NCBI RefSeq assembly: GCF_000004195.4
Contig: NC_030684.2
Span: forward strand, 66,461,892-66,525,891
Length of the DNA stretch: 64,000 nucleotides
Direction: 5' to 3'
Source of the DNA: Xenopus tropicalis
Lineage: Eukaryota; Chordata; Amphibia; Anura; Pipidae
The notes under the pieces are model-generated. The model was not told the origin of the DNA, did no database searches, and was given only the letters and a program-made list of their open reading frames with translations. This document shows, in pieces, positions 40,733-52,180 of this stretch; within the stretch, counting starts at the first letter, position 1, and each line of letters opens with the position of its first letter. The position numbers and the translations under genes are program-made.

Positions 40733-41045
40733 CAGGTATCAGACCCATTATCCAGAAAGTTCCAAATTACGGAAAGGCAACCTCCCATAGACTCCATTTT
40801 AATCAAATAATTCACATTTTTAAAAATGATTTCCTTTTTCTCTGTAATAATAAAACAGAACCTTGTACTTGATCCCAACTAAGATATAATTAATCCTTAT
40901 TGGAGCCAAAACCATCCATTGGTTTTATTTAATGTTTAAATAACTTTATTAGTACACTTAAGGTAGGAGATCTGAATTATGGAAAAACCCCTTATCCAGA
41001 AAACCCCCAGGTCCCAAGCATTCTGGATAATGGGTCCCATACCTG
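40733..41045. mobile_element. CAGGTATGGGA-type MITE, flanked by TATA
   Basis: CAGGTATCAGACCCATTATCC and GGATAATGGGTCCCATACCTG are clean inverted ends. TATA precedes and follows the element. Confidence 0.87.
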
Positions 41046-41348
41046 TATATAGTTTGCCTATTGACACAGGGGTGCACTGGAGATACCACCACCCTGAACG
41101 TAGCAGTTGCGCCAGGATTCACACAGCAGCCTCAATCAATAGATGCATTGCACTTAAGCCTAAAGACTTGGGCACAGACAATTATATTAATCCTGAGCAC
41201 CATAAGTGATGCCATCTGAACTTAGAACATTCTCAGCACATGTAAATTCACTCATTTTAACGTTTTAGCTGCATTGCCCCCTGAAATTCTGCTGGAACTG
41301 TAAGAAAATGCTGCTGCCTTGTGGATAAAAAAAACAATTAAACCCTTA

Positions 41349-41895
41349 GGGGCTGATTTACTAACCCACGAATCCGACCCGAATTGGAAAAGTTCCGACT
41401 TGAAAACGAACATTTTGCGACTTTTTCGTATGTTTTGCGATTTTTTCGGCGTCTTTACGAATTTTTCGTTACCAATACGATTTTTGCGTAAAAACGCGAG
41501 TTTTTCGTAGCCTTTACGAAAGTTGCGTAAAATCTTGCGATTTTTCCGTAGCGTTAAAACTTACGCGAAAAGTTGCGCCTTTTTCGTAGCGTTAAAACTT
41601 AAAAGGTGCGAAGTTTCGTGTAAGTTTTAACGCTATGAAAAAAGCGCAACTTTTTGCGCAAGTTTTAACGCTACGAAAAAAGCGCAACTTTTTGCGCAAG
41701 TTTTAACGCTACGAAAAATCGCAAGATTTTACGCAACTTTCGTAATGGCTACGAAAAACTCGCGTTTTTAAGCAAAAATCGTATTGGTAACGAAAAATTC
41801 GTAAAGACTCCGAAAAAATCGCAAAATACCGATCTTTACGAAAAAAACGCAATCGGACTCATTTCAACCCGTTCGTGGGTTAGTAAATCAGCCCC
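41349..41895. mobile_element. foldback MITE, 547-bp near-perfect palindrome
   Basis: GGGGCTGATTTACTAACCCA pairs with TGGGTTAGTAAATCAGCCCC. Both arms carry TTTTTCGTA / TACGAAAAA blocks, and an internal unit (GCAACTTTTTGCGCAAGTTT) is repeated in tandem in the right arm. The centre is near 41622. Confidence 0.88.
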
Positions 41896-42295
41896 TTAGT
41901 ATTTATATTTTTATCAATAAGCACTATATTATTCATAGTTTGGATAACAAATGAAATGTAGTTCAGTAGAGATATGTGTGCTTAGAAAAGCAGATTGTAC
42001 TGGTTTTCACATGTGAGAAAAGGTGATTATGTTGTAATGTCAAGGCTAGCAGATTGAATGCAGTCTCTTTACAGGGAATAATCAAGCACAGGGGGTTGTT
42101 CCTGCTGCTGTACTGCCTGTAGTATTTAATTACCATCAAATTCATTATTTGAAGAATTGTCAGAGGTAAGGAGAGGTCTCTAAAACCAAGATGCCCAAGG
42201 GGAAGAGAGAAAATCATAAAAGCATTGGCAAGAGTAGGGCAAATTTATCTAGGTTTGAGCATTTTTTCCACTTGTTTTCGAATACAAAGCAAATT

Positions 42296-42969
42296 AGGGT
42301 TGATTCACTGAAGTGCGTTAAAACGTGCGCTATTTATAGCATGTGTTAAAAATTTTATCGTGTCTAATTTTTCGTGTCAACACACGATTCACTAAAAGCA
42401 TACTTGTGTTAATTTAGACGCGATGTTGCTTGCGTTATTTAAGTCGCGAAGACTATTTTCGTGCGGTATTTGACGGAACGCGCGCTAATCAACGCATCGC
42501 GCACAAATAGTCACCGCATGCGAAAAAACGCACGCCATATTAGCCATACACAGCATTACTTTCGTAAAACTACTACTTTTATGAAAATGACCATTTCCCT
42601 GCAAACTGGAGGCTGCATCACTCTAGGGCCAACACAGACTTGAATAAATAACACTGCAAAGTCCATATTGTGTTGCCAAAAGCTCATGGACTGTACTTTT
42701 CTATAATTACTGCCTGCCTCAAGTAGGTGTTAATTTTCGCTCAGACAAATGCGATATTTAGCGCATCTAAGTGTTTGTGAATCATGCATTAGTATTATTT
42801 TGGCACGCAAATTAACGCATGCGGTAGCGCGAAATTTAACGCACTCGATATGCAACTTAACGCATACGTTAATACTTTAGCGAATCGCGCGGGTTTTTTT
42901 TTTTTGCGTCAATTTTACCGCAAAAAAACATGCAATAAAACTTATCAACCCCTTTAGTGAATCAGCCCT
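42296..42969. mobile_element. foldback MITE with GATTCACT ends
   Basis: AGGGTTGATTCACTGAAGTG at the left and CCTTTAGTGAATCAGCCCT at the right. It has GCATGCG and TTAACGCA interior motifs and belongs to the 3362-4044 family. Confidence 0.75.
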
Positions 42970-43473
42970 GTTGTGTTTTTTTCACATTCATGAAACCCCC
43001 CAAATTGTCATCAAATATAAAAAAATACAAAAAATTATGCAAGATACATTCTCACAATGGATGTCAATGGGAAATTTGTGATTCCCCAAAAAAAACATTT
43101 CTTGGGCATTGTAGCACACGCACACACAAAAACAAATTGTTGCTGTAAAAGTAAATGCCATAAAATGACTATTATAACTGGTGTGGTAACTGGTCTTTTT
43201 TCCCATCAAGAATAGGCTTAAAAAGCATATCTAGTGTTTCCAATAACTTTTAATGCAGGGGAACTAAAGCTCTCCTGACATCTGTCCTTTTCTTCAACCC
43301 TTCCTTTGCCCCTTATGATTTTATTCACTATTATAAATTGTAACCAAGGCAGCATCTTCCTGTCTATAATATCACAAACAGAATATTGTATTTGTTGAAA
43401 TGGTAACCTTTGTATCCTTATTAGTTTATGGTACCAACAGAAAATCAGCAGTGCAGCAGTTCTTTGGCTTCAG

Positions 43474-43502
43474 ATAGATAGATAGATCGATAGATAGATA
43501 TT
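43474..43502. repeat. GATA microsatellite (interrupted)
   Basis: About six GATA units with one GATC, just left of a hAT element. Confidence 0.85.
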
Positions 43503-43522
43503 CACATATACATTCATATAAC

Positions 43523-43813
43523 CAGGGGCGCTTCTGCCATGAGGCGAGTTGAGAAACTCGCCTCAGGCGGCAGAAGCGCCCCAGTTACAAGGGGCAGCAA
43601 AAAGCCGCTCCTGGTAACTTTAAGAGCCGAATTTCCGGTTTTTAAACCGGAAATTCGGCTCTTCTAGTGCAGAGAGCGCAATTGCGCTCTCTGCGCTAGC
43701 GATCAGACCGCCCCCGGACCCGCTCCTGCGCTGGAGAGGTAAGCGCTGGGGAGCGGGAGGGGGGCGGCATCCAGGAGCCGCCTCAGGCGGCAAGAGGGGC
43801 CCAAAAGCCCCTG
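43523..43813. mobile_element. hAT-like MITE with perfect 8-bp target duplication
   Basis: It starts CAGGGGCGCTTCTGCC and ends AAAAGCCCCTG. CATATAAC flanks it at 43515-43522 and 43814-43821. The interior holds the palindromes CCGGAAATTCGGCTCTTC and GAGAGCGCAATTGCGCTCTC and is much GC-richer than the flanks. Confidence 0.9.
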
Positions 43814-43821
43814 CATATAAC

Positions 43822-45345
43822 CTATATATCCAAATCCAAAATGTGCCCAGATCTAGTGTTCAAGAGGTGCATAGTCTCCACAGTCTTCAAATATACAATT
43901 CTGCAGAGTATAAACTGTGCTCATTCACAATATTTTTACTTTTACTACAATCATTTTTTTAGTGTTTTTACGGGACCTCAATAATAGCATAAGATGCTAA
44001 AAATTATTTAATCATTGTAATTTAATGAAGTTTTTGAGCTATGCCTTGTTTCATATTGGACTTGAAATACATATTGGCACATGCTGCAGAGCTTCACCTA
44101 ATGACAGTGACACAAGGGTTAAGTGTGGGCTCTAAGGGATGCAACTTTGCACCCATTAACACTCCACTAGTTGCACCTTCCAATAGTGAATGAACCCTAG
44201 GGGCCTATTTATCAAAACTCTCATTTTTGTAGTTTTAGAGATCTTTGAAACCATGACTAAACTCATTTCCACTTACCCACAAATATCTAGCCATTTATTA
44301 AAAGATCAGCATTAGAAAATGATGAGAAAAAAATGCTTTTTTTTTAGCAAATCGAGCATCCAAAAAATCCTAAAACCTCTACTATCACGAAGCAAAAAAG
44401 ACCTTCCAAGTGGAAATAGAACAGCTGCCCATTGACTTCAGCTTTTAGATGCTGTATTTTTTCTTTTGTTGCAATTTTGAAGTAATAAATAGAGAAAAAA
44501 CTTCAAGTTGTACTGCAACAAAAAACACAAATCGTGAAAAATATGAACATTAGTAAATGCCCCCCCTTGAGTCACTTTTTGAAAACCAGTAAATAAGCAT
44601 TTATATCTCTTTTAAGCCATAAAAAAGAAACATGCACGGCTATTATACATATCATACAAAAAACTAAATGTTGTAATGTTGTTCGATAAAGACAAATGGT
44701 TATTGTGCGCTGTGTGTACATTCAGAAATCTTCATTTTCCTCATAATATAAAATAACAGGGCAGGGAAAAAGAATGTTTGGCCAAGGTCATTTATTTCTA
44801 AACAGAAACAAGTATTTTTTTTTTTTATGATATGGAATGGAATGTAGATAAAGTTGATGTAACGGAAATTGTGGTCTATAAAACAAAGTAACACAGCAGC
44901 ATTGTACTTAATACTAAAGTAGTCCAAGAAATATACTATGGAACAAACAGAATAACTGGTTTAGGGCATTTTTAAACATGCAGTAGCCAGAGCATTACTG
45001 GATCCTTTGATATTTATGTAAACAAATAACAAAACTGTGGCCAGTCATAACCTGTCCACATAGTGCAGCACATAGCCCTGTAGCTATTCCCTGCACTGAG
45101 ATAGATAGTTATTACAGTGCTCCTGCTGCTCCCTGCAGCAACTGTACTCTTACCATGTGTTGTGTGTAAGGCCAGTGTGGCAAATGGGCCTTTTCTAGGG
45201 ATACCTCCTGGTCTGCCCCTGGTGCCCACTGCCAGCCTTGTACAACCCTTGTAACATGCTACTTGAGTACAGTAAGCAGTACATGGGCCTGTACCATACT
45301 GACATCCTTTGTAGACAATACATACAAGATATATATCTTTCCTGT
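43822..45345. other. no recognised gene; one MITE-like segment
   Basis: The segment 44205-44570 starts GGGGCCTATTTATCAAAAC and ends TTAGTAAATGCCCCCC, ends of the same general type as 8224-8600 but diverged. No coding evidence. Confidence 0.45.
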
Positions 45346-45896
45346 ATCACGTTGTACTAGTTTCCCTGCTTTTCTATTTTGATTTTATTTAGTCTTATGT
45401 TCCCTTCCTTTTATGTCTTCTTCCACATTTTTCTAGTCTTAGGTGCTTCTCTAATGTTTTTACCGCAGCAGGCAAAATATTTTTACCTTTGCCCTTCTCT
45501 AATTATTTTATTCATTTCTATTCCATCTTTCCTAATAGTCAGAATGCTGCTTCCTTCCTTCTCTTTGTGACATCCTCCTCTCCCCTCCTCTTTTTCTACT
45601 CTGCCTTTCTTTTTTGCTCTCTGCTTCTTTACCCCCTTTGGCCTTTTCTTTTGTCTCAAATTTTACTGTCTTTTCTTTTGCCCTTTCCCCTCTCTTTCTC
45701 CTATTTTATATCCTTCTCTGACTATTTTATAACCTTTCTATGCCCCCTTTTTTCTGTGATTCTGTTATGCTCTTCATGACTTCTCTTTTCCCTGCTTTCC
45801 TTTCTTTTCTTGATTTTAACTTCTCTGTCCCATTTCTCCAATGCTTTACATCACTTACATCCTCATGCTTTTTTTTTCTTCCAGGATCACGTTGTA
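45346..45896. other. pyrimidine-rich tract bounded by an 11-bp direct repeat
   Basis: ATCACGTTGTA occurs at 45346-45356 and again at 45886-45896. Between them the + strand is overwhelmingly T and C (TTCCCTTCC, CCTTTCTTTTTTGC and similar runs). Frames across it are low-complexity. Confidence 0.7.
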
Positions 45897-48125
45897 TAAA
45901 GTCCCCTTAAATATTTGAGACAACTCTACAGAAAGTAGTTAGCTGTAAATGCATTTCTTAGATAAACAATTCATGTAGTTATATTAGAGCAGCTGAGGCA
46001 AATTTCTATTTATTTGTCTGTATTTACAACATTCAGTTACAATCTTTTTCACTGGAGATTCAATACAATACATTCTTTAAGAAACATTTTGGTATACCAC
46101 AATACACTTAGCTAACAAGATTTCTCTGCCCTTCGTTCTAACACAAAAATCAATACATTCTGTCACCACATCTTGTTTTTATTACAAATAGTTTGCATAT
46201 TTTTCTTAAACCCACAGGAGATCCTTAGTCAGAGAAATTATTTAAATCTGTGTGTTGAAAAGGGATATGTGCTAACATGGGCAAAGAGTAACCCTGTCCA
46301 GTACCCCGTAACAACTAATAAAATATTAGCTTTCATAATTTAAACTGTACTAGACCAATACAACTGTTAACTAGCTGGTTGTTATGGGTTACCTTTTATG
46401 AATAAATATAAAAGTGTTTTAGATTTTTATAGGCTGACTCATTTTCTATAATTTAATCTACTCCATAAAATGGGGAGTGGCAAAACATATTGACACTTGA
46501 ACATTGCAATACAAGTTACAGTTAAATTATGGTTGCTTCAGTGGGAACTTTATATTTGTCGGTTTTAGTCCCATCCAGATAAAAATCTATTTAGATTAAT
46601 AGAAATGAGGCTCCAACATGATGCTTGAAAAAGCATTGTGTGAATTGTGTGGAATTTGATGGTTTTTTAGCAAGTGATTAAATACAGGGTTACTGAAATT
46701 AGCTTTTAGCACAAAGATCCAGGAACTATGCTTTGCAGTACTGGTGTGCAAGGATTCTACCAATGTCTTTGTGGGTTTCCACCGGGTTCTTTGGTTTGCT
46801 ACCACACCCCAAAAGCATACTCAAAGCTTATTTAATTCCTAAAGAAATGTATGAATCTATTATGGACCTTAGACTGTAACCTCCACAATGGCAGGGGTTG
46901 TTGCAAATGATGTAAAATGCTGATAAAATGATGTATCTATCGGCCTAGATAAGTTACTGGTTCACGTGCATTATAAATCCAACAATATTTTTGTAATGTA
47001 CAGAATGAGCTTGCATTTTATATTTCCCCTCTGTCAGGACCTGCTTGCAATGAGAAACTCTGTTCTCAAAATAGTTCCCTGAAAAACCACTGGAAGCTTT
47101 GGGAGCTCAGTATTATTAATAATTCTAATAGGCATGTAACACCTCCCTTCTCTACACTGGTTGCACCCCTATCTTTTTAAGGCCAGGGGTCGGCAATCCT
47201 ACTCTCAGGGGTCTGTATAAGCCTGGCTCCTCTCTTTCATAATGCTTCACAGTACATTTCAAGTCTTATCTCCAGATACACTTCAAACTGACCACTTCAT
47301 TCCATCAATGACTTTCCTTCTCTCTAGGAACCTACTCACATACACAAACATGTCTCCGTACATGAGCAAATTTTAAGTGTGGCTGGGCGGCATGCCGCCC
47401 CTAAATTTATGCCGCCCTAGGTCACAAACCCAAGTAATCAGTACCCAAAATACAACATTACCCTTCTTACAACCCATCCTACTGATCTATTAGCTACTAA
47501 CAGTCACAACACTAACAATATTTGTTCAACACAATCACATAATTTTAGTCTAACTCACATATCCCACTCCTATAGATTGTAAACCCTTGCATACAGCGCC
47601 CTCATTATTGTATTGGTTTTACTGTATGTTTATTACTCTGTAGCTTTTTGTTAAGCTCTGCAGAAAATGTTAGTGGTTTATAAATAAATGTATTTATAAT
47701 AATCCTTGCCTGTCGCTTGCCCTGACCATTGGCCAGTTTAGGGACTAGTGCTGTGCTTGCTTGTCACCGTCCTGCTTATTGCCCATGTACAGACCTATCT
47801 TCTACTGCAGCCAACAAAAATGTGTAATTGGTCTATTTGGTATAGAGGAGTAGCCTATTCCTCTCCTGCTTTATTGAATGCTTACTGCGCATGTGCTTAT
47901 CTTACTCAGACGCCACTTACTGTGCATATGCTCATGCAAATTTTGTAAAACTCCCTGGAAATCTGGGGGAGTTGACAAGTTTGTTAGACAGCAAATAGGC
48001 TCCTTGTAGCCACACTATCATTTATGTGCAGATTTACATCAAAGAACATGGAAAGCTCTGAAACAAGGGTATGAAGCTGGAAATACACCATGTGGCACAA
48101 GGTGCAGAAAGGCTTAGCTATCCAA
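45897..48125. other. no recognised gene
   Basis: AT-rich. A frog-repeat tail similar to 25690-25885 lies at 47573-47695 (TAGATTGTAAACCCTTGC to TTTATAAATAAATG). A GGCGGCATGCCGCC palindrome is at 47387-47400. Confidence 0.45.
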
Positions 48126-48561
48126 AAGGGATTCTGTCTGTTTTTTATATTGTTTTGATATTTCTAAATCACACCGTTTACATAGCAAATAATTCAATCT
48201 GCCATTTAAAATTTGATTCTTGGACCAACACATATATTTTTTTAGTTGTAATATTGGTGTTTAGGTGCCATCCCACTGCATTGTGCCTGAGTCTGAGCTT
48301 TCAGAAGGAGCCAGTGTTACACATTAGAACTGCTTTCAGGTAAACTTTTGTTTCTCCTACTCCAATGTAACTGGAGGAGTCCCAAGCTGGACTTGGATTT
48401 CTTACTATTAAGTGCTATTCTGATATCTACTGGAAGCTGCTATCTTGCTACCTTCCCATTGTTCTGCATTGTTCAGCTGCTTGGAAGGGGTTCATGTCAC
48501 TCCAACTTGCAGCTCAGCAGTATAGTGTGACTGAAGTTTATCAGAACACAGGTCACATGGC
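48126..48561 (+). repeat. dispersed repeat, copy 1 (opposite to 59171)
   Basis: CCTGAGTCTGAGCTTTCAGA, GGAGGAGTCCCAAGCTGGAC and TTTATCAGAACACAGGTCAC match 59171-59616 in reverse complement along the whole length. The frames in it are incidental. Confidence 0.8.
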
Positions 48562-50028
48562 TGTGGCACCCTGGTAAATAAAGAATATGGCTATGGATTT
48601 CAATGCAAGATTCTGCTGGAGAAGCTCTGTGATGCAAAACTGAAAAAAACATGTTTTCCCATGACAGTATTTGGCATATCTTTTTATCAGCACGCTCAAA
48701 ATTCCTTTTCAGTAAGTGCTGATTCCCATCCCCTCTAATGCCTCAACATTAACTACCAAAATTATGCACATTACTTTTCAAAAGGCACACAGAATATTAA
48801 GCTGAGTAACCCAATGTAGATCCCAATGTAAGTCAATTAAACCTGCACTAGGCACAGTGCAGCATAAACCCACTGGTGCAATGCATGGCCAGCACCCAAG
48901 GACTGATTAAACTAAAACTCTACGTAGCTAAAGTATCTGAAGTGTTCTTTCACAAGTACATTGCAAAATCCCATTTTAGATAATAACCTTTTTATTTTTT
49001 TTTAACTGCAAACAATACTTGGTTATAAAATGAAAACATAAACTTGAATTATCTTGCAAAGAAGATAAACTTTGGAAAATAGCACTGTGAGACATGGGTT
49101 ACACCCTAAGAGCCTGCTATGTGTCTAGACTGCCCACTGCTATTTCTGGATTTTGACAGAACAAGACAAATGCACTACTGTTTGTTAACCACTTCACACA
49201 CACACAGAAAGAGGGTATATTGTGAAATCACATTGTGTATATTGGGCTGTTTTTGAGCCGAGAATTGATTCCCTACATCTATAATATCCTAGTCTGGGTA
49301 ATAAAAATGCCCTATCCCCATTTAAAAGCTATAAAAATGTAGACCAATTGAAAAGTTGCTAAGAATAGACCATTCTGTAACATACTAAAAGTTAGCCTGA
49401 AGATGAACCACCCCTTCAAAAGAAAATAATTTAAATAATTATAAACCAAATAGCAATGCTGATGTTGCTTTGTGTAGTCTGCTTATCAAATTGGCTGAAG
49501 AGCACACTGCGGAACAACAAAACTCTATGGGAAATAAAAGATACAGTGGTTTTTTATGACTGGAAAATATTTTTATTATTGCCAGATAAAGTCTATACTA
49601 CACTGTGCAATTTTAAAATGAAAGTTTCCACTTCAAAAGACATTTGCTTTATAAAAGTGTTTTATAAAACACAGTATTGTTTATATACAATGTAGAAATG
49701 GTAAAAGTGTACCTTTAGAGAAGAGGAAACATGCCTTCTGGCTTCTGTGGATTACAACAAAAATGAATTCTGCCCACAAAGTCCATTAGATACATCTTTT
49801 TAGAGCTAATGGAAATTAGCATCTAAATGTGTGTTACATCAGGAATGGCTGGAAGTCATCAGAACGTTCCTAGCAAGTGACAGGACCTGCATTTATTAAA
49901 AAAATAAGAGAGCAGAATGTTAGTAGTGGGTTTTTTTTATCAATAATGTTACAGTAAACATGAAAGCACACTGTACTGTAATAACAATTCATAGGACTGA
50001 TGTGAATATCCCTGAGAGGGCTTCCCAG
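48562..50028. other. no recognised gene
   Basis: AT-rich sequence with a CA/AC run near 49197. The 79-codon frame at 49456-49695 has no motif or splice context. Confidence 0.45.
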
Positions 50029-50196
50029 TAGTGATGAGCGAATCTGTCCTGTTTCGCTGAAAAATTCGCTAAACAAATTTGTGTGCCCAATTTGTGTGGT
50101 GAATTTTCAAGGAAGTTTTGCGAAACAATTTGCCAATGGCGAAATGCGGAAATTTGCTGCGAATCCATGCCTGCCGAAATAATTCGCTCATCACTA
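50029..50196. mobile_element. MITE with TAGTGATGAGCGAAT ends
   Basis: TAGTGATGAGCGAATCTGTC at the left and AATTCGCTCATCACTA at the right are inverted. It is 168 bp; no clear target duplication was seen. Related copies are at 54499-54734 and, truncated, at 59100-59160. Confidence 0.8.
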
Positions 50197-50654
50197 TTTC
50201 TAACGGATCTGAGAGCACATATATCACTGGGGAATGGAGTACAAGGACTGGAGCAGGTACAAGCAAAGTGCTTGTACCTGCTAGTGTACAAGAGGGGTAA
50301 CACAAGGGTGTGATGTGGGAATTACCTCCTATTGACCCTCCTTTTGCATGATTTAAGAGACACAAGGAAGAAGTAGCAGGGGTGAAAAATGTTCTGGACC
50401 CTATAGTTTACTCCTGCTCAGGCATTAATTATAGTGCTCCCTTGGGCCTGTGTGTGCTGGGCTCTGCTTGCTATGCCAGATGTTTAATCCAGTGTAGGGC
50501 ACAGAAGACAGCTTCTTATAGGAATGGTGCAGTTTGGAGCTGGCACCCAGAGTAAATGAGCCCCTTAGCCTCCTTTGTATTGGACTGTAAATAGTTGCCT
50601 CCCTCAGTTGCTTCTTCCTGTTTGTTTAGATGGTTTCATTAACTAGAAGGCTGG

Positions 50655-51258
50655 CCTTAAAAGAGACATTTTATATAAAGTTCATATTCAGTTATAATAT
50701 TCATCCTCCCTCAAAATGCGACATGATGCAGAAAGAAAGAGGTTTTGAAAGCATTTTATCTCCTAAAACTGCCATTATATGAGAGCTGCAGAGACAACCA
50801 CTCAAGTCTGAAGCCAGAGCCAAATGAGACATGGGAGTGTCCTTCAGTCTCCCACAGGAAGTGGTCACAGCACTGACTGACAGGCTTTACTCAGCAGCAG
50901 CAGGGAAAACCCCTCCCTCCTTCTGTGTCTCTCTGCTTGTGCTGCTGCCGGGGGGGGGGGGGGGGGGAAGGAGCGAGTAGAGCAGGAACGGACTGTCTGT
51001 GACATTGCTAAGCCCCGCACACTCTATGAATATTCTCTTCACTTTAAGTAGGTAAGGTGGTGTCATTGAAGTCTATCTGGGCCGGCGGCTCTGAGCTGTA
51101 TAGTGAAGCTGACATAATGTCTGGGTAGAGCACAGTTTTCAAGCAGTTATGTACATATTTTAACCCAAAGGTATTAAAATAAAAGCACTTCCTTCTATTT
51201 TACTGTTTTTTACATGGTTTAGTGCATTGTAAAAATGTATGCTATATATCCCCTTTAA
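50655..51258. repeat. TTAA-bounded repeat with an 18-G run
   Basis: The left CTTAAAAGAGACATTTTATA and right TATATATCCCCTTTAAAAAG are roughly inverted and contain TTAA. The interior is GC-rich with 18 consecutive G at 50950-50967. It superficially resembles a promoter with first exon (GTAAGG donor-like site at 51052), but the ends favour a repeat. Confidence 0.45.
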
Positions 51259-51859
51259 AAAGCTTGATAATAAACAAATGATGCTTCCTGCACACTAAGA
51301 CAGAAAACATATAATAAGCCCCAGCATGCATGGGTATAAAGCCTATAGTGTTCACAATGAGGCCACTACCTACACAAGGCTACTTTGATAATATTTCCAG
51401 CATTTCACTTTATTATAATTATTATTTAATAATATTAATTATAATGTAATAACATTTATGTATACATGTATTATACATTATACATGTACTTATAAAGTGT
51501 CCATATATTCCGAAGTGCTGTACAATAAATGGTTTTATACACTGAACATACATTACATACAAAGCAACCAATAACTGATACAAGAAGAGAAGAAGGCCCT
51601 GCACAAGAAAACTTAACTTACTCAAATATTGGTGTTATTAGCTATATTATTTGAGATCACAAGGAATTAAATAAATATTTAGCAACTTTAATATGTGTTG
51701 ACATTTCATTTCACTGTGAAGTTTATGGGTAATTAAATCCAATGACTGGCACCATTTTAACTGTTTCCTGGTGATACCTTTTATACTGGTAATAAAGAGT
51801 AAGGACATGGATCTGGAAAAACCAGAACTTTTATGTAAAAAAAATCCAAAACACTAGGG

Positions 51860-52172
51860 CAGGGGTACCCAGAGTTTGTCACCCTGTGATCTACTCTTAC
51901 CACCTGGCCTCCATCATGAGATCTACTTTAATAAAAATAGTTGATGTTTAATACCTAAATACACATAGCAATATATATATATATATTCAGTGTCAAACAT
52001 GTAATGCTCACATAACATTATACAAGTGTCAACACAGCAGTATGGCTGTAGTCAAAAGCTCTGTTATGTTGGGGCACAAAAGAAGTGGTGGGATGGCATC
52101 CCACCTTGTTGTCTACCAAAAGCTTTAAAGTGATCTACTGGTAGACCGCGATCTACCTATCGGGCACCCCTG
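51860..52172. mobile_element. hAT-like MITE with perfect 8-bp target duplication
   Basis: CAGGGGTACCC and GGGCACCCCTG are the ends. CACTAGGG lies at 51852-51859 and 52173-52180. It is 313 bp and contains GTGATCTACT / AGTGATCTAC motifs and an AT microsatellite near 51970. Confidence 0.9.
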
Positions 52173-52180
52173 CACTAGGG

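Noticed and set aside
45379..45779. Two overlapping frames in the T/C-rich tract
   Set aside because: Low-complexity Ser/Phe/Leu translation of a pyrimidine run.
50655..51258. GC-rich segment resembling a promoter plus first exon
   Set aside because: The edges are roughly inverted TTAA-containing sequence typical of frog repeats; kept only as a repeat and a low-interest question.
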